Shown here one piece after another: positions 17,440 to 26,066 of a DNA stretch of 63,185 nt. How positions within the stretch are numbered: the first letter of the stretch is position 1; the number at the start of each line of letters is the position of its first letter. Below the pieces are notes generated by a model. The model worked only from the letters and a program-made list of their open reading frames with translations, did no database searches and was not told the DNA's origin. The position numbers and the translations under genes are program-made. Origin of the DNA: CAZHJK01 sp964533275 (lineage in GTDB: Bacteria; Bacillota; Clostridia; Eubacteriales; Garciellaceae); contig CAZHJK010000016.1 in NCBI GenBank assembly GCA_964533275.1, positions 1 to 63,185 of the forward strand, given 5' to 3'.

Positions 17440-17779
17440 ATTCCAATAATTTTATTCTATAAGCTCCAAATATTTGTGCGGGATAGCTTTCTGCGATACC
17501 TCCATCATAAAAGATTTCTATCTGATCTCCAATTTTTATATCATCTATTATTATTTTGCCCTCTTGAGATTCTAATTTGGTTTCATCACCTACTGATATA
17601 TAAATTTTATCTGCTGATCTTAACTCTTGTTCTCCCTCTTCAGGTTCCACTAATAAATTTGTATCATTACTTTCAAGTACAGTAGCTTTAAAGGAACTTC
17701 CTTGCTCCGCTTTTGCACATCCCGTTAAAAATAGAATAGTAATGGTTATAAAAAAACATAGAAATAGATATTTTTTCAA
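17438..17779 (-). CDS. Small lipoprotein
   Basis: This 113-residue protein has a type II signal peptide and lipobox FLTGC near residue 21. The mature part is short, acidic and probably beta-rich (FKATVLESNDTNLLVEPEEGEQE), with a later KIYISVGD segment, reminiscent of small OB-like DUF3221-type lipoproteins. It starts at TTG 17779 with GAGGGT upstream, 19 bp after the kinase-like gene. It may be the last gene of the ECF operon. No function is assigned. Confidence 0.75.
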   Translation of the reverse strand: MKKYLFLCFFITITILFLTGCAKAEQGSSFKATVLESNDTNLLVEPEEGEQELRSADKIYISVGDETKLESQEGKIIIDDIKIGDQIEIFYDGGIAESYPAQIFGAYRIKLLE

Positions 17780-17798
17780 GACAGCTAAACCCTCTTTT

Positions 17799-18539
17799 CT
17801 ATTTAATATTAAACTCCCAATTGTCTAATAGAGTTAGAAATTTATTGTATCCTTCCATTTCATTATAATATATATTTCTTCTTTTTCCCAGAAATTCTAT
17901 CCATTTTACTAATTCTATCTTTATAGATACATAATAGATCTTATCATAGCGTCTATCCAGAAAATTAATAAGTCTTTGTAATTCTTCTAATTTCCATTGG
18001 GAAAAACAGGGATTATAGGTAATAAAAAAAGCTATAAATCCGGTGACATCTGTTAAAATATTCTTCTCTGCAATAGTTTCTTCAAAATCAATTATATAAA
18101 CTTGTTCCCCACATACTAAAAAATTTCGTAGATTTGTATCATGTAAAATCATTTTACTGTTTTTAAAACGTCCACTAGTATAAATTTCTTCTAATAGTTT
18201 TATAAAGGACAATATTATCTTCATATCTATTCTTTTATTTTGGTTTTCACATTTTAAAATATAATCACATAGTGTAATAGAATGTATATATTCCATTATA
18301 ATATAATCTAACCCTATTTGATATATCTTAGGAACATTACAACCCAGATTAAATAAATAGTAATGTATATCCAGCTCGTTTCTAAAGGTCTTTATGCTTG
18401 AAAATTTCTTATAAACCATTTTTTTATTGTTCTCTTTATCTTTAATCAACCATACATTATTTCTCTTGCTATGGAATTTTTTTATAAAATAGTACTCTTG
18501 AATTGCATATGTACCTATGTTAATCACCACGAATCTCAA
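17799..18539 (-). CDS. Protein-kinase-fold (aminoglycoside-phosphotransferase/RIO-like) protein
   Basis: This ~240-residue protein has a small-molecule-kinase or protein-kinase fold. The N-lobe contains a candidate ATP-site lysine (KKMVYKKFSSIKTFRNELDI), with an IIMEYI hinge. The C-lobe has catalytic loop LHDTNLRNFLV (HD..N) and metal motif IIDFEE (DFE). These are the conserved residues, so activity is plausible. The frame overlaps the MobB-like gene by 20 bp from a TTG at 18539. No clear SD is seen there, and internal GTG codons near 18530 are alternatives. As a late member of the Moco-riboswitch operon, it could phosphorylate an imported pterin or alcohol, which is an inference. Confidence 0.7.
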   Translation of the reverse strand: MRFVVINIGTYAIQEYYFIKKFHSKRNNVWLIKDKENNKKMVYKKFSSIKTFRNELDIHYYLFNLGCNVPKIYQIGLDYIIMEYIHSITLCDYILKCENQNKRIDMKIILSFIKLLEEIYTSGRFKNSKMILHDTNLRNFLVCGEQVYIIDFEETIAEKNILTDVTGFIAFFITYNPCFSQWKLEELQRLINFLDRRYDKIYYVSIKIELVKWIEFLGKRRNIYYNEMEGYNKFLTLLDNWEFNIK

Positions 18540-19269
18540 TATGAATTGTAGAATTCTCTTTATAACCTTCCAACTGGCTTAATAATCCTCTCATAGTATG
18601 CTGGATAATATTCTGAACAAAAGGTACCATATCTAATGGTTTTCCATTAACATAAACCTCTACCTCTTTATTGTTTTGAACACAATCTTCCACCTTGTAT
18701 TTTCCCCTTAAAACTCCTTCACAAAAATCCCTGCAATTAGTTCCACAGGCTGTACAACAAGCCTCATCAACATCAGGTAATAGGTTAAATACTTTTTCTT
18801 CTATTAGATCTACTAATTTTTCACATTGATCTAAGGCATTAATAACAGGAACTCCCCTATATTCATCCATAGAGTCAGCGATTTTCCCCGATATGGCAAA
18901 AACTCCTTTACTCCAGCGTTTTTCTAAATCCTCTATTGTTGCCCCTGTTAATATTCTAGGCATATTATAATCGGTAGCTCCTTCACATATTACATAATCA
19001 TGGTCATAGTGAGTTAAAATTTCTGGAATTGAAAGCTTTGTGGGATATAAAATATCTGTTTCAAAAAGCCCCCTGGCAGTAACCAATTGAGAACCCGCTT
19101 CCCTATGTCTAAAGGTATTTGTCCCCTTTTGATCGATCTTAAACTCTTCAAAGTGAATTTCTTTTACTGAACCAACACTATATCTTCTCTTTTTAAGCTC
19201 CCTAATAATGCATTCAATTGTTGTAGTCTTTCCTGTCTGGGTATAACCATATACTGAGAAAACCTTCAT
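18520..19269 (-). CDS. mobB: MobB-like P-loop GTPase with C-terminal Cys cluster
   Basis: This 249-residue protein's first ~165 residues are MobB-like (molybdopterin-guanine-dinucleotide biosynthesis adaptor). The P-loop GYTQTGKTTT spans residues 8-17. Downstream are FRHREAGSQLVTARG and DYVICEGATDYNMPRI. A C-terminal extension carries five cysteines, C171, C172, C175, C179 and C183 (CCTACGTNCRDFC), consistent with an Fe-S cluster or metal site. A terminal ferredoxin-like segment of ~50 residues follows. MobB binds GTP and assists nucleotide attachment to the cofactor. Its place in an operon under a Moco-type riboswitch fits that pathway. The extension is not part of classical MobB. Confidence 0.82.
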   Translation of the reverse strand: MKVFSVYGYTQTGKTTTIECIIRELKKRRYSVGSVKEIHFEEFKIDQKGTNTFRHREAGSQLVTARGLFETDILYPTKLSIPEILTHYDHDYVICEGATDYNMPRILTGATIEDLEKRWSKGVFAISGKIADSMDEYRGVPVINALDQCEKLVDLIEEKVFNLLPDVDEACCTACGTNCRDFCEGVLRGKYKVEDCVQNNKEVEVYVNGKPLDMVPFVQNIIQHTMRGLLSQLEGYKENSTIHIEIRGD

Positions 19270-19287
19270 CGTCTTTACACATCCTTT

Positions 19288-20004
19288 TTATATAAATAAC
19301 AAAGTAATAAATATCACTGATGAAATACCTATTAGTGTAATGTCCTTTGGCTGTATTTTCAAAATCATTCTGCTAGTTCTCTTAGAACTTTGCCTAAATC
19401 CTCTAAGTTCTAATGATATTGAAAGTTCTTTAGATTTTTCTATGGTATTCATAATGATTGGGAAAAATAAGTAAGTAAAGGTAGAAACCTTTTTCCCTAG
19501 TGGAATTTTTTTGATATTTACCCCCTTTAATTTTAAAGCAATTAATGTGTCTTGTATTTCTTCACTTAATAAGGGTATAAAACTAATTGACGTGGTTACC
19601 ATAAAAGCCAGCTCATAGGGTAGTTTTAGTAGAATTAAGCCCTGTATCATTTTTCGAGAATTTGTAGTAGATAGAATCCCACCACACATAATAATTATTA
19701 ACATTCTCAGTATGAATTGAAAACCAGAATTTAATCCACCGCTTGCTATTAATACAAAATTTCCAATCTCTATTAATGGTTCACCGGTTTTATTGAAAAG
19801 GATTTGTATTAGGAATATAATGAGAAAGGATAACATTAATCTTTTCATTTTTCTTAAATATCTAATAAAATTATATTTTACCAATAAGGCAAGAATAAAA
19901 GCTAGAAATACAATTATTAATAGATACAATATGTCTGTTTTAATAACAGCCAAGGTGGTTAAAGTACAAACTAAAATAAGTTTTGTTCTTGGATCTAATT
20001 CCAT
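19288..20004 (-). CDS. ECF transporter transmembrane component (EcfT/CbiQ family)
   Basis: This is a 238-residue membrane protein with about five to six hydrophobic helices. The two coupling motifs that contact the ATPases are visible as ALKLKGVNIKK and SLELRGFRQSSKR (x-R-G type). Size and layout are those of CbiQ/EcfT. It overlaps the second ATPase gene by 10 bp and precedes the MobB-like gene. With the two ATPases and the S component upstream it completes a dedicated group I-type ECF importer. Confidence 0.9.
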   Translation of the reverse strand: MELDPRTKLILVCTLTTLAVIKTDILYLLIIVFLAFILALLVKYNFIRYLRKMKRLMLSFLIIFLIQILFNKTGEPLIEIGNFVLIASGGLNSGFQFILRMLIIIMCGGILSTTNSRKMIQGLILLKLPYELAFMVTTSISFIPLLSEEIQDTLIALKLKGVNIKKIPLGKKVSTFTYLFFPIIMNTIEKSKELSISLELRGFRQSSKRTSRMILKIQPKDITLIGISSVIFITLLFI

Positions 20005-20657
20005 AGTAATCCTTCCTTAATTGTATATTCATCTACGATATATATCTCATCACAAAGCTCAGATAAAAAATTTTTATCATGGCTTATAATCATCATCCCT
20101 TTTCCATCTTTCTTTTGATCTGACAGTATTTTTAATAGATTTTTCTTATTCTTATCATCCAACCCAGTTGTTGGTTCATCTAATATTAAATATTCAGGAT
20201 TATTTATTAACAATGCAGCAATTGCAAGTCTTTGCTTTTGACCAACACTTAGAGTAAATTGATTGTATTCAGCCTTTTCAATTAGATTTAGATCCCCTAA
20301 AAGTTCGAGGCATCTCTTTTTTAGACCATCCACTGATTTTCCTTTTAGCACAAAGGGAAACATCATTTCATCTAATACCGTAGAAGCAAATAGTTGTTTA
20401 CTTGGGTTTTGAAAAAGATATCCAATTCTCTCTCCTATTTCCCAAAGAGGAGTAGTATTAATGGTTTTTCCATCAATGGTAATACTTCCTCCATCACATG
20501 GTAAAATACCCATTATCAATTTCCCCAAAGTTGTTTTTCCTGATCCATTTGACCCAAATATTCCTATTACCTTATCTCCTTCTATGGTATAATTTAATTT
20601 TTTAAATATCCATTGATTTGAATAGGCAAAATCTACATTTTTAAATTGAATTTGCAT
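19995..20657 (-). CDS. ECF transporter ATP-binding subunit (second ATPase)
   Basis: This 220-residue ABC ATPase has Walker A GSNGSGKTTLGK, Q-loop FQNPSKQLFAST, signature LSVGQKQRLA and Walker B YLILDEPTTG followed by an HD switch (SHDKNF). The Q-helix region FQNPSKQLFAS is typical of ECF ATPases. It overlaps both neighbours (17 bp with the first ATPase, 10 bp with EcfT), indicating translational coupling in one transporter complex. Confidence 0.92.
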   Translation of the reverse strand: MQIQFKNVDFAYSNQWIFKKLNYTIEGDKVIGIFGSNGSGKTTLGKLIMGILPCDGGSITIDGKTINTTPLWEIGERIGYLFQNPSKQLFASTVLDEMMFPFVLKGKSVDGLKKRCLELLGDLNLIEKAEYNQFTLSVGQKQRLAIAALLINNPEYLILDEPTTGLDDKNKKNLLKILSDQKKDGKGMMIISHDKNFLSELCDEIYIVDEYTIKEGLLWN

Positions 20658-21336
20658 AGACTAATTCACCTGTCCCATATAATCTCGCATCATGTATGTA
20701 ATATATATCATCTGCAATATCATCAAAGTGATTCTCATGTTCTACCATCAGAATGCCAACACCTAGTTGTTTTAAACTTATCAATTGCTTTCTTATTATA
20801 TCTCTTTTGCTATGGTCAATTTGAGAAAATGCTTCATCTAATATTAAAAAAGGCCTATTCATTACAACAATGGAAGCGAAAACCACTAGTTGCTTTTCCC
20901 CACCAGAGCACTTCTTAGGATTTTTATATCTAATATTTTCTAATCCATATCGTTGAATAACCTCTTCTAGTATTTCATTGATTTTAGATGGTTCCATGGC
21001 TAGATTTTCTAAGCCAAAGGCTATTTCATCTTCAATGGTTGGCATAAACAATTGATTGTCTGATTCCTGAAATACTACGCCTAGAAATTTAGATATTTCC
21101 GGCAAACTTAAGTCTAATATGTTTGTCTTATTGTACTTTACACTGCCTTGAATACTTAAGTTTTTTTCATTGGTTAATACTCCACAGATTGCTTTACAGA
21201 AGGTAGATTTACCAATACCACTTTCTCCCTTCAATAAGATCATGTTACCTGGAAAAATATTTAAAGAAACATCTTTGAAAATATAATTACCTTCTTTTTC
21301 AAATTTAAAGCTAAGCCCTTGAATTTCTAGAATCAT
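20641..21336 (-). CDS. ECF transporter ATP-binding subunit (first ATPase)
   Basis: This 231-residue ABC ATPase has Walker A GESGIGKSTFC, Q-loop VFQESDNQLFMPT, signature CSGGEKQLV and Walker B FLILDEAFSQID, with the switch histidine in VEHENHF. Two distinct ATPases in tandem are normal for ECF modules. The start overlaps the preceding membrane-anchored protein gene by 4 bases (ATGA-type), so expression is coupled. Confidence 0.92.
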   Translation of the reverse strand: MILEIQGLSFKFEKEGNYIFKDVSLNIFPGNMILLKGESGIGKSTFCKAICGVLTNEKNLSIQGSVKYNKTNILDLSLPEISKFLGVVFQESDNQLFMPTIEDEIAFGLENLAMEPSKINEILEEVIQRYGLENIRYKNPKKCSGGEKQLVVFASIVVMNRPFLILDEAFSQIDHSKRDIIRKQLISLKQLGVGILMVEHENHFDDIADDIYYIHDARLYGTGELVYANSI

Positions 21337-21848
21337 TGTAAATCTACCTCTATTAGGTATTTACACCAATTTTGTGCGAACTGATCCTTACTTATGATAA
21401 TCATAAAAGGTCCTTCTCCTCTATCTTCTTTAGTTCCTAAGGGTTTTCCATCTACCTCATAGGCTAAATAGACATTGTCATCCTCCATTACCTTATCCAT
21501 AGAGATAGCTGACGCAAAACCATCTACCGCGCTACATACTACGACTTCATACTTAGTCAGTTCAATGTCAATTTCTTTTAATAAATCATTCAACAATATA
21601 CCTGAATAGGTATAAGGTGTTGGATCTGTGTTACTTGTATCCTTTATGACCTCAAAATCTACTTTACCAAAATCTATAATATCTTCCATAGTTAAAGTTG
21701 AAATTATCTCACCATTCTCTTTGAAAACAACTTTTTCATCCATATATTTCATAATGCTTTCTTGATTATTAGAATTATTAATAAAAATGCTTATAGCCAA
21801 TATGGCTGCTAACACAATAATAACAATAAGAATAATTTTCTTATCCAT
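21333..21848 (-). CDS. Membrane-anchored protein with sulfite-oxidase-fold (molybdopterin-binding-like) module
   Basis: This 171-residue protein has one N-terminal membrane anchor (residues ~4-22) and an exported domain. The segments YTYSGILLNDLLKEIDI, VVVCSAVDGFASAISMDKVM, NVYLAYEVDGKPLG and GPFMIIISK with WCKYLIEV follow the order and spacing of the oxidoreductase molybdopterin-binding (sulfite oxidase) fold. They lack its known catalytic Cys context. This suggests a pterin-binding protein or a degenerate relative. It lies directly before the ECF ATPases. The domain call rests on motif pattern only. Confidence 0.65.
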   Translation of the reverse strand: MDKKIILIVIIVLAAILAISIFINNSNNQESIMKYMDEKVVFKENGEIISTLTMEDIIDFGKVDFEVIKDTSNTDPTPYTYSGILLNDLLKEIDIELTKYEVVVCSAVDGFASAISMDKVMEDDNVYLAYEVDGKPLGTKEDRGEGPFMIIISKDQFAQNWCKYLIEVDLQ

Positions 21849-21870
21849 AATTACCCCTCTTTTACCGATT

Positions 21871-23322
21871 TTAATTTTTTATAATGTATGGAACAAACAT
21901 ATCCTCATATCTAAAGTCACCATGATTCCCTTGTTCTCCAGATGAATGCATACCATGATCTGATACTAAAATCACTTTACCATCCCACTTATCCACAATC
22001 TTTTCAATATACTGATCTGTTTTAATTAGAACCTCTATGGTTCTTTCATCTAAATCACCAAATTGATGTCCAGCATCGTCTAATCCATGGAAATGGACTA
22101 ATATAAAATCTAAATCCTTATTTTCTTGTAATTGTATGATGGTATTTTCAAATATCTCATCGTCAGTTGTCCCATTATCATTGTTATCAATACTGAAGAT
22201 AGTCTCTGTGTTTAGACTTAAAATACTACCGTTTGATTCGATTAAAACATGATTTTTGTCCTTTAACTCATCAAATATTGTATTTACTTTCGGTTCTCTA
22301 AAGGATCTATCTACTACTCCATTTTTGATGGGTGGTTGCCCAGTCACCATAGCAGCATATCCAGCATTAGTTACAGGTTTGTATACTGTATTTACTCTTA
22401 GCGCTTCTCCCATGTTCTCTATAAATGGGATTTTATTATTTTCCTTTGCATATTTGTATTGATGGTAGCCAAATCCATCTACATAGATTACCATTACCTT
22501 TTCATTCTTCCCCAGATAATAAAGGCTATCTTCATAAGTATCCATGATGGAGCTACTTGGTGGATTAATAATGACCCCTGCTATATCCTGTATAATATCC
22601 CTGTTTTGGGGTTCCATATAATTAATGGCATTTTTACTAAGTTCAAGATATCCTGGTTCTGTAAAATATTCATATTCCCCATTTTTACCCATTACCAGTA
22701 TTGTTTTTACCTCTTCTTCTGTAATAATATCCTTCAGGGCAATAACCTTTTTATATTTATACAGTGATATGCTGTTTTCTCCATTTATATTGGTTTCACC
22801 ATCTAAATAGGGATAATAAGTCAGCTCTTCAAGCATCAAGTTACCTGGAGTAGTGTGAAAAATATTCTTTTCCTGGGAAATGATATTAATCCCAATCTCT
22901 AATTCACCTGATTCATCCACCACAATTATTTCTTTTAAATCTTTGATATTAGCATTTACTGGATGATTTGGGGCTTTGATGTCCCATCTCCCTTTACTCT
23001 TTATTATATAACAATCCTTTAGTTCATTCCCATTAAGTTGTGCAAATAGCCCATCATGCCCTACAAAAAGAACACTAAACTCATCACTTAAGGGCTGACT
23101 TTGCTGAATGATATCATGAACTAAAATAGCCTCAACTCTATCCTTATCCATATTTATTTTATTATATAAATCTACTTCCAAATCTTCTAATAAAACATTC
23201 TGTTTCACATCTCCTGTTACAATACAGGTTTTTAAATTTTCAGCTTTTTGTAATAATAGGGTTGTCGTTGTAAAAAGAGCTATTACAACGACAATAAATA
23301 AAGTGATTTTTATTTTTCTCAT
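21871..23322 (-). CDS. Exported alkaline-phosphatase-superfamily phosphodiesterase with N-terminal repeat modules
   Basis: This 483-residue protein has an uncleaved signal or anchor (residues ~5-24). Residues ~45-255 look like two degenerate modules related to the sulfite-oxidase-fold lipoproteins of this operon (VLFVGHDGLFAQLNGNELKD, then VKTILVMGKNGEYEYF). Residues ~275-483 are a type I phosphodiesterase/nucleotide pyrophosphatase domain with the full metal set: D282 (YVDGFG), nucleophile T318 (PVTNAGYAAMVTG), D415/D416 and H419 (HGLDDAGHQFG), D455-H456 (SDHGM) and H467 (GNHGDF). It should act outside the membrane. In context it could cleave the pyrophosphate of a dinucleotide cofactor before uptake, which is an inference. 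It overlaps the S-component gene by 4 bp. Confidence 0.8.
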   Translation of the reverse strand: MRKIKITLFIVVVIALFTTTTLLLQKAENLKTCIVTGDVKQNVLLEDLEVDLYNKINMDKDRVEAILVHDIIQQSQPLSDEFSVLFVGHDGLFAQLNGNELKDCYIIKSKGRWDIKAPNHPVNANIKDLKEIIVVDESGELEIGINIISQEKNIFHTTPGNLMLEELTYYPYLDGETNINGENSISLYKYKKVIALKDIITEEEVKTILVMGKNGEYEYFTEPGYLELSKNAINYMEPQNRDIIQDIAGVIINPPSSSIMDTYEDSLYYLGKNEKVMVIYVDGFGYHQYKYAKENNKIPFIENMGEALRVNTVYKPVTNAGYAAMVTGQPPIKNGVVDRSFREPKVNTIFDELKDKNHVLIESNGSILSLNTETIFSIDNNDNGTTDDEIFENTIIQLQENKDLDFILVHFHGLDDAGHQFGDLDERTIEVLIKTDQYIEKIVDKWDGKVILVSDHGMHSSGEQGNHGDFRYEDMFVPYIIKN

Positions 23323-23864
23323 GACTTATTCCCCCCTAATTTCTTCATATTATTTATTTTTTTAATAATGTTATAGGCTATAACTCCTCCTATTCCACCA
23401 GAGAGCGCCCCACTACTTAAACTTATCACTAAAGGAATTAAGGGTAATTTGAAAAATACTAAATTTGAAAGATAAGTTCCGGTTAAATTTGCAGTTATCC
23501 CAGCAAGGAAGCAGTCCATCAAGGACCCTCCCCTGCTTCTTTTTATTAACCATAGTATGTCTATTGCCAAACCCGGCAGAGTATATGTCACTATACTCGC
23601 TACACCATGGGTGCCATATACACCGGTTACTAAGACAATTATGCCCTGTACTAAACCAATTAATGTCGCTGTCCCCCTTTTTTGTATTAAAGCGCCTCCC
23701 AATACAATCCACATCATATAAATTCCACCTGCAACTGTTCCACCGGGAATAAAAAGTGGACCTGTAATAATATGTGTCAAGGGAACAATAATTGGTTTTG
23801 TTGCAATGCCTAGTGCAGCCATCATTGCTATTAATATAATATCAAAAGTGGTATATCTCTTCAT
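23319..23864 (-). CDS. ECF transporter substrate-binding (S) component
   Basis: This is a 181-residue, very hydrophobic protein with about five to six helices and the N-terminal cytosolic-loop alanine motif IAMMAALGIATKP used by S components to dock on EcfT. RGTATLIGLVQGIIVLVTGVYGTHG, and a GSL-type turn later, resemble YkoE-like S components, but the vitamin family cannot be fixed by eye. It is embedded in the operon with EcfA, EcfA and EcfT, so it is a dedicated importer. The riboswitch and MobB neighbours suggest molybdopterin or a related pterin as ligand. Thiamine-type ligands are the alternative. Confidence 0.85.
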   Translation of the reverse strand: MKRYTTFDIILIAMMAALGIATKPIIVPLTHIITGPLFIPGGTVAGGIYMMWIVLGGALIQKRGTATLIGLVQGIIVLVTGVYGTHGVASIVTYTLPGLAIDILWLIKRSRGGSLMDCFLAGITANLTGTYLSNLVFFKLPLIPLVISLSSGALSGGIGGVIAYNIIKKINNMKKLGGNKS

Positions 23865-23866
23865 GA

Positions 23867-24406
23867 TTATTCAGCCGTAACTTCTACGATTCCTTTTATC
23901 CATACATTTCCGCCGCCACCATCTAATACTAAGGTTGGAATATCATCAGCACTTGTCTCTTCTCCTTCTTCTAACATACCGAATAGTGTGGTTTCTAACT
24001 TTGCCTCTTCAGCAGAAATTTCTCCGCTAAATCCATCTTCAGCTGCTACGACAACGGTAGAGTAATCAGAAACTCCAGCAGCCTGCAATAGTTGGTCTAC
24101 TTGGTAACCTGTCCAAATTACATCAAAATCTCCCTTTTTAGAAACTTTTAAAACTTCCTTTGTAACCATTTCCAAGTCTTTAGCATCATCCTGGGTAAAT
24201 TCTGTCCCATTTATAGTCATGGAAAATTCTATAGTTTCTTGCTCTTCACTTTCTTCAGATTCCTCTGCCTCTTCAGAACCTTCTGTCTCAGTTGCTTCCT
24301 CTTGGGATGATCCCTCTGGTTCATTTGCTTCTTGAGCACATCCTGTCATAAGTGTAAATAACAACATAAGTGCCATTAAAATAATGATTAATTTTTTGTT
24401 ATTCAT
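23867..24406 (-). CDS. Lipoprotein with Glu/Ser-rich linker and sulfite-oxidase-fold-like module
   Basis: This 179-residue protein has a type II signal peptide with lipobox LMTGC at about residue 23. A ~35-residue acidic linker of E, S and T follows, as expected for a surface tether. The C-terminal ~120 residues contain WTGYQVDQLLQAAGVSDY, VVVAAEDGFSGEISAEEA, LVLDGGGGNVWIKGIVEV. This is the same order of motifs as in the two neighbouring exported proteins. It is probably a substrate-capture protein for the ECF importer. Binding of a molybdopterin-like ligand is inferred from fold similarity and context. Confidence 0.7.
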   Translation of the reverse strand: MNNKKLIIILMALMLLFTLMTGCAQEANEPEGSSQEEATETEGSEEAEESEESEEQETIEFSMTINGTEFTQDDAKDLEMVTKEVLKVSKKGDFDVIWTGYQVDQLLQAAGVSDYSTVVVAAEDGFSGEISAEEAKLETTLFGMLEEGEETSADDIPTLVLDGGGGNVWIKGIVEVTAE

Positions 24407-24421
24407 AAAAATCCTCCTTTT

Positions 24422-25510
24422 TTATTTCATATTTATACTAACAATATCCTTAATATCCTCACCTTGATTGTGAACATTAAAGACATTGACTGTATCTTGA
24501 TAAATCAATGCTTCGGTGAAATCCTCAATTTCAATCTCATCATTTGCACTTGTGGTTATTAAGCAGGTTCCATCCCTTATTACTCCCACTGCATCAAGAA
24601 TACTCATTAAAGGAATAGCTTTTTCCCCTTGAAATTCAACCACTTCATCCTGATATTTTTCTAAAATATTCTCCATACTGATAAAAGCTGTATCACCATC
24701 AACCATATATAGGATATCCTTCACATGCATACCCTTTGGTAGATCTGGGGATAGAAATAATGGACAGCTATCTCCAGAAATCTTTATATATCCCGTTAGG
24801 AATATTTCCCTTGACTCATTTTTTTCAAGACCATCAATACTTTCTATGTATATTTGCTCGGCTTGGCTTCTCCCAGAATAGTTATCTATAAGATTCCTAG
24901 TTTTTATAGCCTTATCCACTGATTCATAATAGGTATAATCCTCTTGTTCTAAAGGTTTAGATGCTGCTTCTAGAATAACTATATTTTTTATACTTTGTAC
25001 CTCTGCTGTAAGCATTTCAAAACCTGCAAGATTTCCAACCCAGTACATAGCTCTTTCTTCATTTATTCCAACTCTAAGAGGCTGGTGTTTTTCCTTAATG
25101 GGTTCTCCCTCTGCTTCATAGAATAGGATAATATCCTTATTATCTAATATCTCCTTTGGTACTTCGATGGAATATCCATCTGCTGCATAAAATCGAATTC
25201 CGTTATAGTCATTTTGTTTTGTATTAAACTGAGTTAATATGTCTTCTAGCTTTACTCCTTTAACATTTAAGCTAGACACTTCTCCACTGGATGAAATATT
25301 CGTTAACTCCTGCTCAACACTTTCCATTGTTAGAATGTCCTCCAATAGAATAGTTTGTGTATCTTGTTCAAGTCCTTGAATTTCTAGCTCATAATCCTTA
25401 AACTCTGCTTCCATTTCACCCGAATCCTGACTTTTCAATGACTCTTGATTGGAACAACCACTGATTAATATGGTTAATAAAAGAATTCCAGTAAGCAACT
25501 TTGCCTTCAT
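24422..25510 (-). CDS. Lipoprotein with two sulfite-oxidase-fold-like modules
   Basis: This 362-residue protein has lipobox LISGC near residue 19. The first module (~45-175) is the clearest of the series: LNVKGVKLEDILTQF, IRFYAADGYSIEVPKEIL, IILFYEAEGEPIKEK, QPLRVGINEERAMYWVGNL. A second, more divergent module occupies ~215-362 (FLTGYIKISGDSCPLFLS, then AIPLMSILDAVGV and EIEIEDFTEAL). It is translated immediately after the FMN-binding lipoprotein (1-base gap). It probably binds the transported compound outside the membrane. The cofactor-ligating Cys of true sulfite oxidases is not recognisable. Confidence 0.7.
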   Translation of the reverse strand: MKAKLLTGILLLTILISGCSNQESLKSQDSGEMEAEFKDYELEIQGLEQDTQTILLEDILTMESVEQELTNISSSGEVSSLNVKGVKLEDILTQFNTKQNDYNGIRFYAADGYSIEVPKEILDNKDIILFYEAEGEPIKEKHQPLRVGINEERAMYWVGNLAGFEMLTAEVQSIKNIVILEAASKPLEQEDYTYYESVDKAIKTRNLIDNYSGRSQAEQIYIESIDGLEKNESREIFLTGYIKISGDSCPLFLSPDLPKGMHVKDILYMVDGDTAFISMENILEKYQDEVVEFQGEKAIPLMSILDAVGVIRDGTCLITTSANDEIEIEDFTEALIYQDTVNVFNVHNQGEDIKDIVSINMK

Positions 25511-25511
25511 A

Positions 25512-26048
25512 TTAAGATTCCCCTTTCTTTAATTGTAGATAATGAATATTTTCAATACTATAATTAACCGCTGTTGTTATAGCATCACTACTTTCCGTAG
25601 CACCAGTTATTGCAACAACTTCATTTGGGTGTTTGTCCATCATTACAACAGTCTTTAAAGTATTATCTATGCTTTTTCCAATATACCTACCTAAATACCA
25701 GTCTTCTTTAATGTAACCACCATAATCCGGTGTTTCATTTTCCTCAATTATGTATATTCCCTCAATAATTCCCTCATCCATTTGAATAACTGTAACCAGA
25801 GAAATAAAATCTATTGAACCCTGGACTTCTAAAAATTGAACCAGCTTTCTTGAGCCATTTTTCTCTATCAGAAAACTTTTTATAATATTTTGATTTACAT
25901 TTTCATTTTGGCTCCACTTATCCATAACTGTAAACTTATCATAATGCTCCTTCAACCATTTCTCCTGTGCACTCATTTGACAACCAGATAACATATATAA
26001 TGAAAATGTGAATATTAATATAAGAATTAGCTTTTTCAATCTTATCAT
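25512..26048 (-). CDS. FMN-binding-domain lipoprotein
   Basis: This ~178-residue exported lipoprotein with lipobox MLSGC carries an RnfG/NqrC-type FMN-binding domain. The hallmark is VVAITGATESSDAITTAVN near the C terminus (the SGAT-like motif where FMN is covalently attached to Thr), after YGGYIKEDWYLGRYIGKS. It is the first gene of the riboswitch-controlled operon. ATG 26048 is taken. TTG 26039 is better spaced from AAAGG, and longer in-frame starts would lie within the leader palindrome and terminator. A covalent flavin outside the membrane beside pterin-type modules suggests a redox step on the substrate or a flavin-transfer role. Confidence 0.78.
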   Translation of the reverse strand: MIRLKKLILILIFTFSLYMLSGCQMSAQEKWLKEHYDKFTVMDKWSQNENVNQNIIKSFLIEKNGSRKLVQFLEVQGSIDFISLVTVIQMDEGIIEGIYIIEENETPDYGGYIKEDWYLGRYIGKSIDNTLKTVVMMDKHPNEVVAITGATESSDAITTAVNYSIENIHYLQLKKGES

Positions 26049-26066
26049 CCCTTTAGATAATAATTT

